A stretch of DNA of 64,000 bases, from assembly GCF_037975245.1 (NCBI RefSeq), contig NC_092569.1, positions 16,290,001-16,354,000 of the forward strand, given 5' to 3'. Made by a program: the position numbers and the translations under genes. The notes under the pieces are model-generated. The model worked only from the letters and a program-made list of their open reading frames with translations, was not told where the DNA came from and searched no databases. Below are positions 62,036-64,000 of the stretch, piece by piece. This DNA comes from Apostichopus japonicus (taxonomy: Eukaryota > Echinodermata > Holothuroidea > Aspidochirotida > Stichopodidae). Position 1 is the first letter of the stretch. Each line of letters opens with the position of its first letter.

Positions 62036-62940
62036 GTAGTGTATATATTTATAGATGTAACTGTTTTGTTAGTGTTGTAGGCCACATGTATTCTTAGATA
62101 CAGCTGTTATGTTAGTGTTGTTGGCCACAGATATTCATAGATACAGCTGTTATGTTCATGTTGTAGGCCACGGATATTCATAGATACAGCTGTTATGTTA
62201 ATGTTGTAGGCCACATATATTCATAGATACAGATGTAACGCTAGTGTTTTAGGCCACAGATATTCATAGATATGTATTATATGTTAGTGTTGTAGGCCAC
62301 AAATATTCATAGATACAGCTGTTATGTTAATGTTGTAGGCCACATATATTCATAGATACAGCTGTTACGCTAGTGTTTTAGGCCACTTATATTCATAGAT
62401 ATGTATTATGTGTTAGTATTGTAGGCCACATATATTCCCAGATACGGCTGTTATGTTAGTGTTGTAGGCCACATATACATAGATACAGCTGTTATGTTCA
62501 TGTTGTAGGCCACGGATATTCATAGATACAGCTGTTATGTTAATGTTGTAGGCCACATATATTCAAAGATACAGCTGTTACGCTAGTGTTGTAGGCCACT
62601 TATATTTATAGATATGTATTATATGTTAGTGTTGTAGGCCATAAATATTCAAAGATACAGCTGTTTTGTTGGTGTTGTAGGCCACAGATATTCATATATA
62701 CCTCTATTCAATGTTAGTATTGTAGGCCACATATATTCCTAGATACAGCTGTTCTGTTAGTGTTGTAGGCCACCTATATTCATATATGTGTATTATATGT
62801 TAGTGTTGTAATCCAAAAATATTCATAGAAACAGCTGTTCTGTTGGTTTTGTAGGCCACATATATTCATAGATACCTCTATTCAATGTAAGTATTGTAGG
62901 GCACATATATTCCTTGATACAGTTGTTACGTTAGTGCTGT
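62036..62940. repeat. 43-bp satellite, family 1
   Basis: About 20 tandem units of 43 bp. One half, GGCCACAGATATTCATAGAT, is shared with family 2. The other half is ACAGCTGTTATGTTAGTGTTGTA. Variant units with ATATGTATTATATGTTAG or ACCTCTATTCAATGTTAG recur every few units (for example about 62267, 62396, 62605 and 62783), which hints at a higher-order arrangement. Confidence 0.9.
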
Positions 62941-64000
62941 AGTTTAATCCTATTCCTAAGTATTCTAGCCACAGATATTCAAAGTGTCATACTATTCGTC
63001 ATTATTCTTAGCCACAGATATTCATAGATTTATCCTATTCGTAAGTATTCTAAGCCACAGATATTCATAGTATAATCTAAGTGACATAAATTCATAATTA
63101 AATACTATTCATAAGTATTCTAAGCTACATATATTCATATTTTACTCCTATTCATAAGTATTCATAGCAACAAATATTCATAGATTGATCCTCTTCGTAA
63201 GTATTCTAAGCCACAGAATTTCATAAATTAATCATATTTAAAGTTATTCTAAGCTACAGATATTCATAGATTATTCCTATTCGTAAGTATTCTCAGCCAC
63301 AGATATTCATAGGTGAATCCTATTAGAAGGTATTCTAAGCTACAGATATTCATAGATTAATCCTATTCGTAAGTATGCTAAGCCATAGATGTTCATAGTT
63401 TAATCCTATTCGTAAATATTGTAAGTCATATATATATTTATAGATTAATCCAATTAGTAAGTATTCTATCTCAAAAATATTCATGGTTTAATCCTATTCG
63501 TAAGTATTCTTAGGCACAGGTTACCTAGTTTAATCCTAATCGTAAGTGCTCTAAGCCACAAATATTCATATTGCAATCCTATTCGTAAGTATTCTAAGCC
63601 ACATATATACATAGTTCACTCCTGTTCGTAAGTATTCTAAGAAACGTATATATTTATAGTTTAATCAGATTCGTAAGTATTCTTATCCACAGATATTCAT
63701 AGTTTTACTCTATTTGTAAGTATTCTTAGCTACAGATATTCATAGATTAATCTTATTCGTTAGTATTCTAAGTTACAGATAATCATAGTTAATTCTTAAT
63801 CGTACGTATTCTAAAGCAGAGATATTCATAGTTAAATCTGATTCGTAAGTATTCTAAGCTATAGATATTCATAGACTAATCCCATTCGTTAGTAATCTAA
63901 GCCACTGATAGTCATAGTTTAATCCAAATATTTAGTATTCTATGCCACAGATTTTCATACTTTTTTCCTATTCGTAAATATTCTAGGCTACATATATTAA
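62941..64000. repeat. 43-bp satellite, family 2 (runs off the right edge)
   Basis: About 24 units of about 43 bp: GCCACAGATATTCATAGTTT followed by AATCCTATTCGTAAGTATTCTAA. The first half is shared with family 1 and the second half is unrelated, while the unit length is the same. No genes are present. Confidence 0.9.

Noticed and set aside
62036-64000. CRISPR-like regular repeat array
   Set aside because: The 43-bp units are contiguous, both halves repeat, there are no unique spacers, and the genome is eukaryotic: it is a satellite.

Overview
The window is animal nuclear DNA. It is AT-rich, its coding exons are small and split by GT-AG introns, and it holds Penelope-like retroelements, a solo LTR, a hAT-type MITE and long satellite tracts. 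The main gene family is fibrinogen-related secreted proteins. Their layout (signal peptide, short linker, one fibrinogen C-terminal domain, about 273 residues) matches the sea cucumber fibrinogen-like proteins FREP-A/FREP-B, so a holothurian echinoderm is the most likely source. That assignment is inference from protein resemblance, not a database hit.

Layout. Five head-to-tail copies of one five-exon gene lie on the minus strand. The leftmost copy (gene 0) shows only its first exon (191-259) and runs off the left edge. Four complete copies follow: gene A (4455-14740), gene B (19072-26659), gene C (30865-37078) and gene D (44751-52729). All four keep the same exon phases: 69 nt, 46 nt, 173 nt, 271 nt and 260 or 263 nt. 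Each encodes a signal peptide, a short linker with an RNKR/S furin-type site, and a complete fibrinogen domain. Most of the protein is nearly identical between copies. One loop of the presumed ligand pocket, just after the AWW motif in the last exon, differs in every copy and is rich in Tyr and Cys. The spacers are also paralogous, so the region grew by segmental tandem duplication with later deletions.

Mobile DNA sits mostly in introns. Gene A intron 4 holds a 5'-truncated Penelope-like element (PLE1) and a 1.1 kb solo LTR, both inside a TA tract that is uninterrupted in gene C. Gene B intron 1 holds a second Penelope-like element (PLE2) with perfect 65-bp inverted repeats. Both PLEs carry a hammerhead-ribozyme-like motif after the RT/GIY-YIG reading frame. 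Gene D intron 3 holds a 288-bp MITE with 14-bp inverted termini and an 8-bp target duplication; gene C keeps the empty site.

Right end (58-64 kb). This part is unrelated to the array. It has one possible small two-exon gene on the minus strand (61221-61878), one weak first-exon candidate on the plus strand (58860), a 21-bp minisatellite near 59.8-60.0 kb, and a 43-bp satellite from about 62.0 kb to the window end. The satellite has two sister families of equal unit length. A TTA microsatellite of about 390 bp lies at 56.4-56.8 kb.
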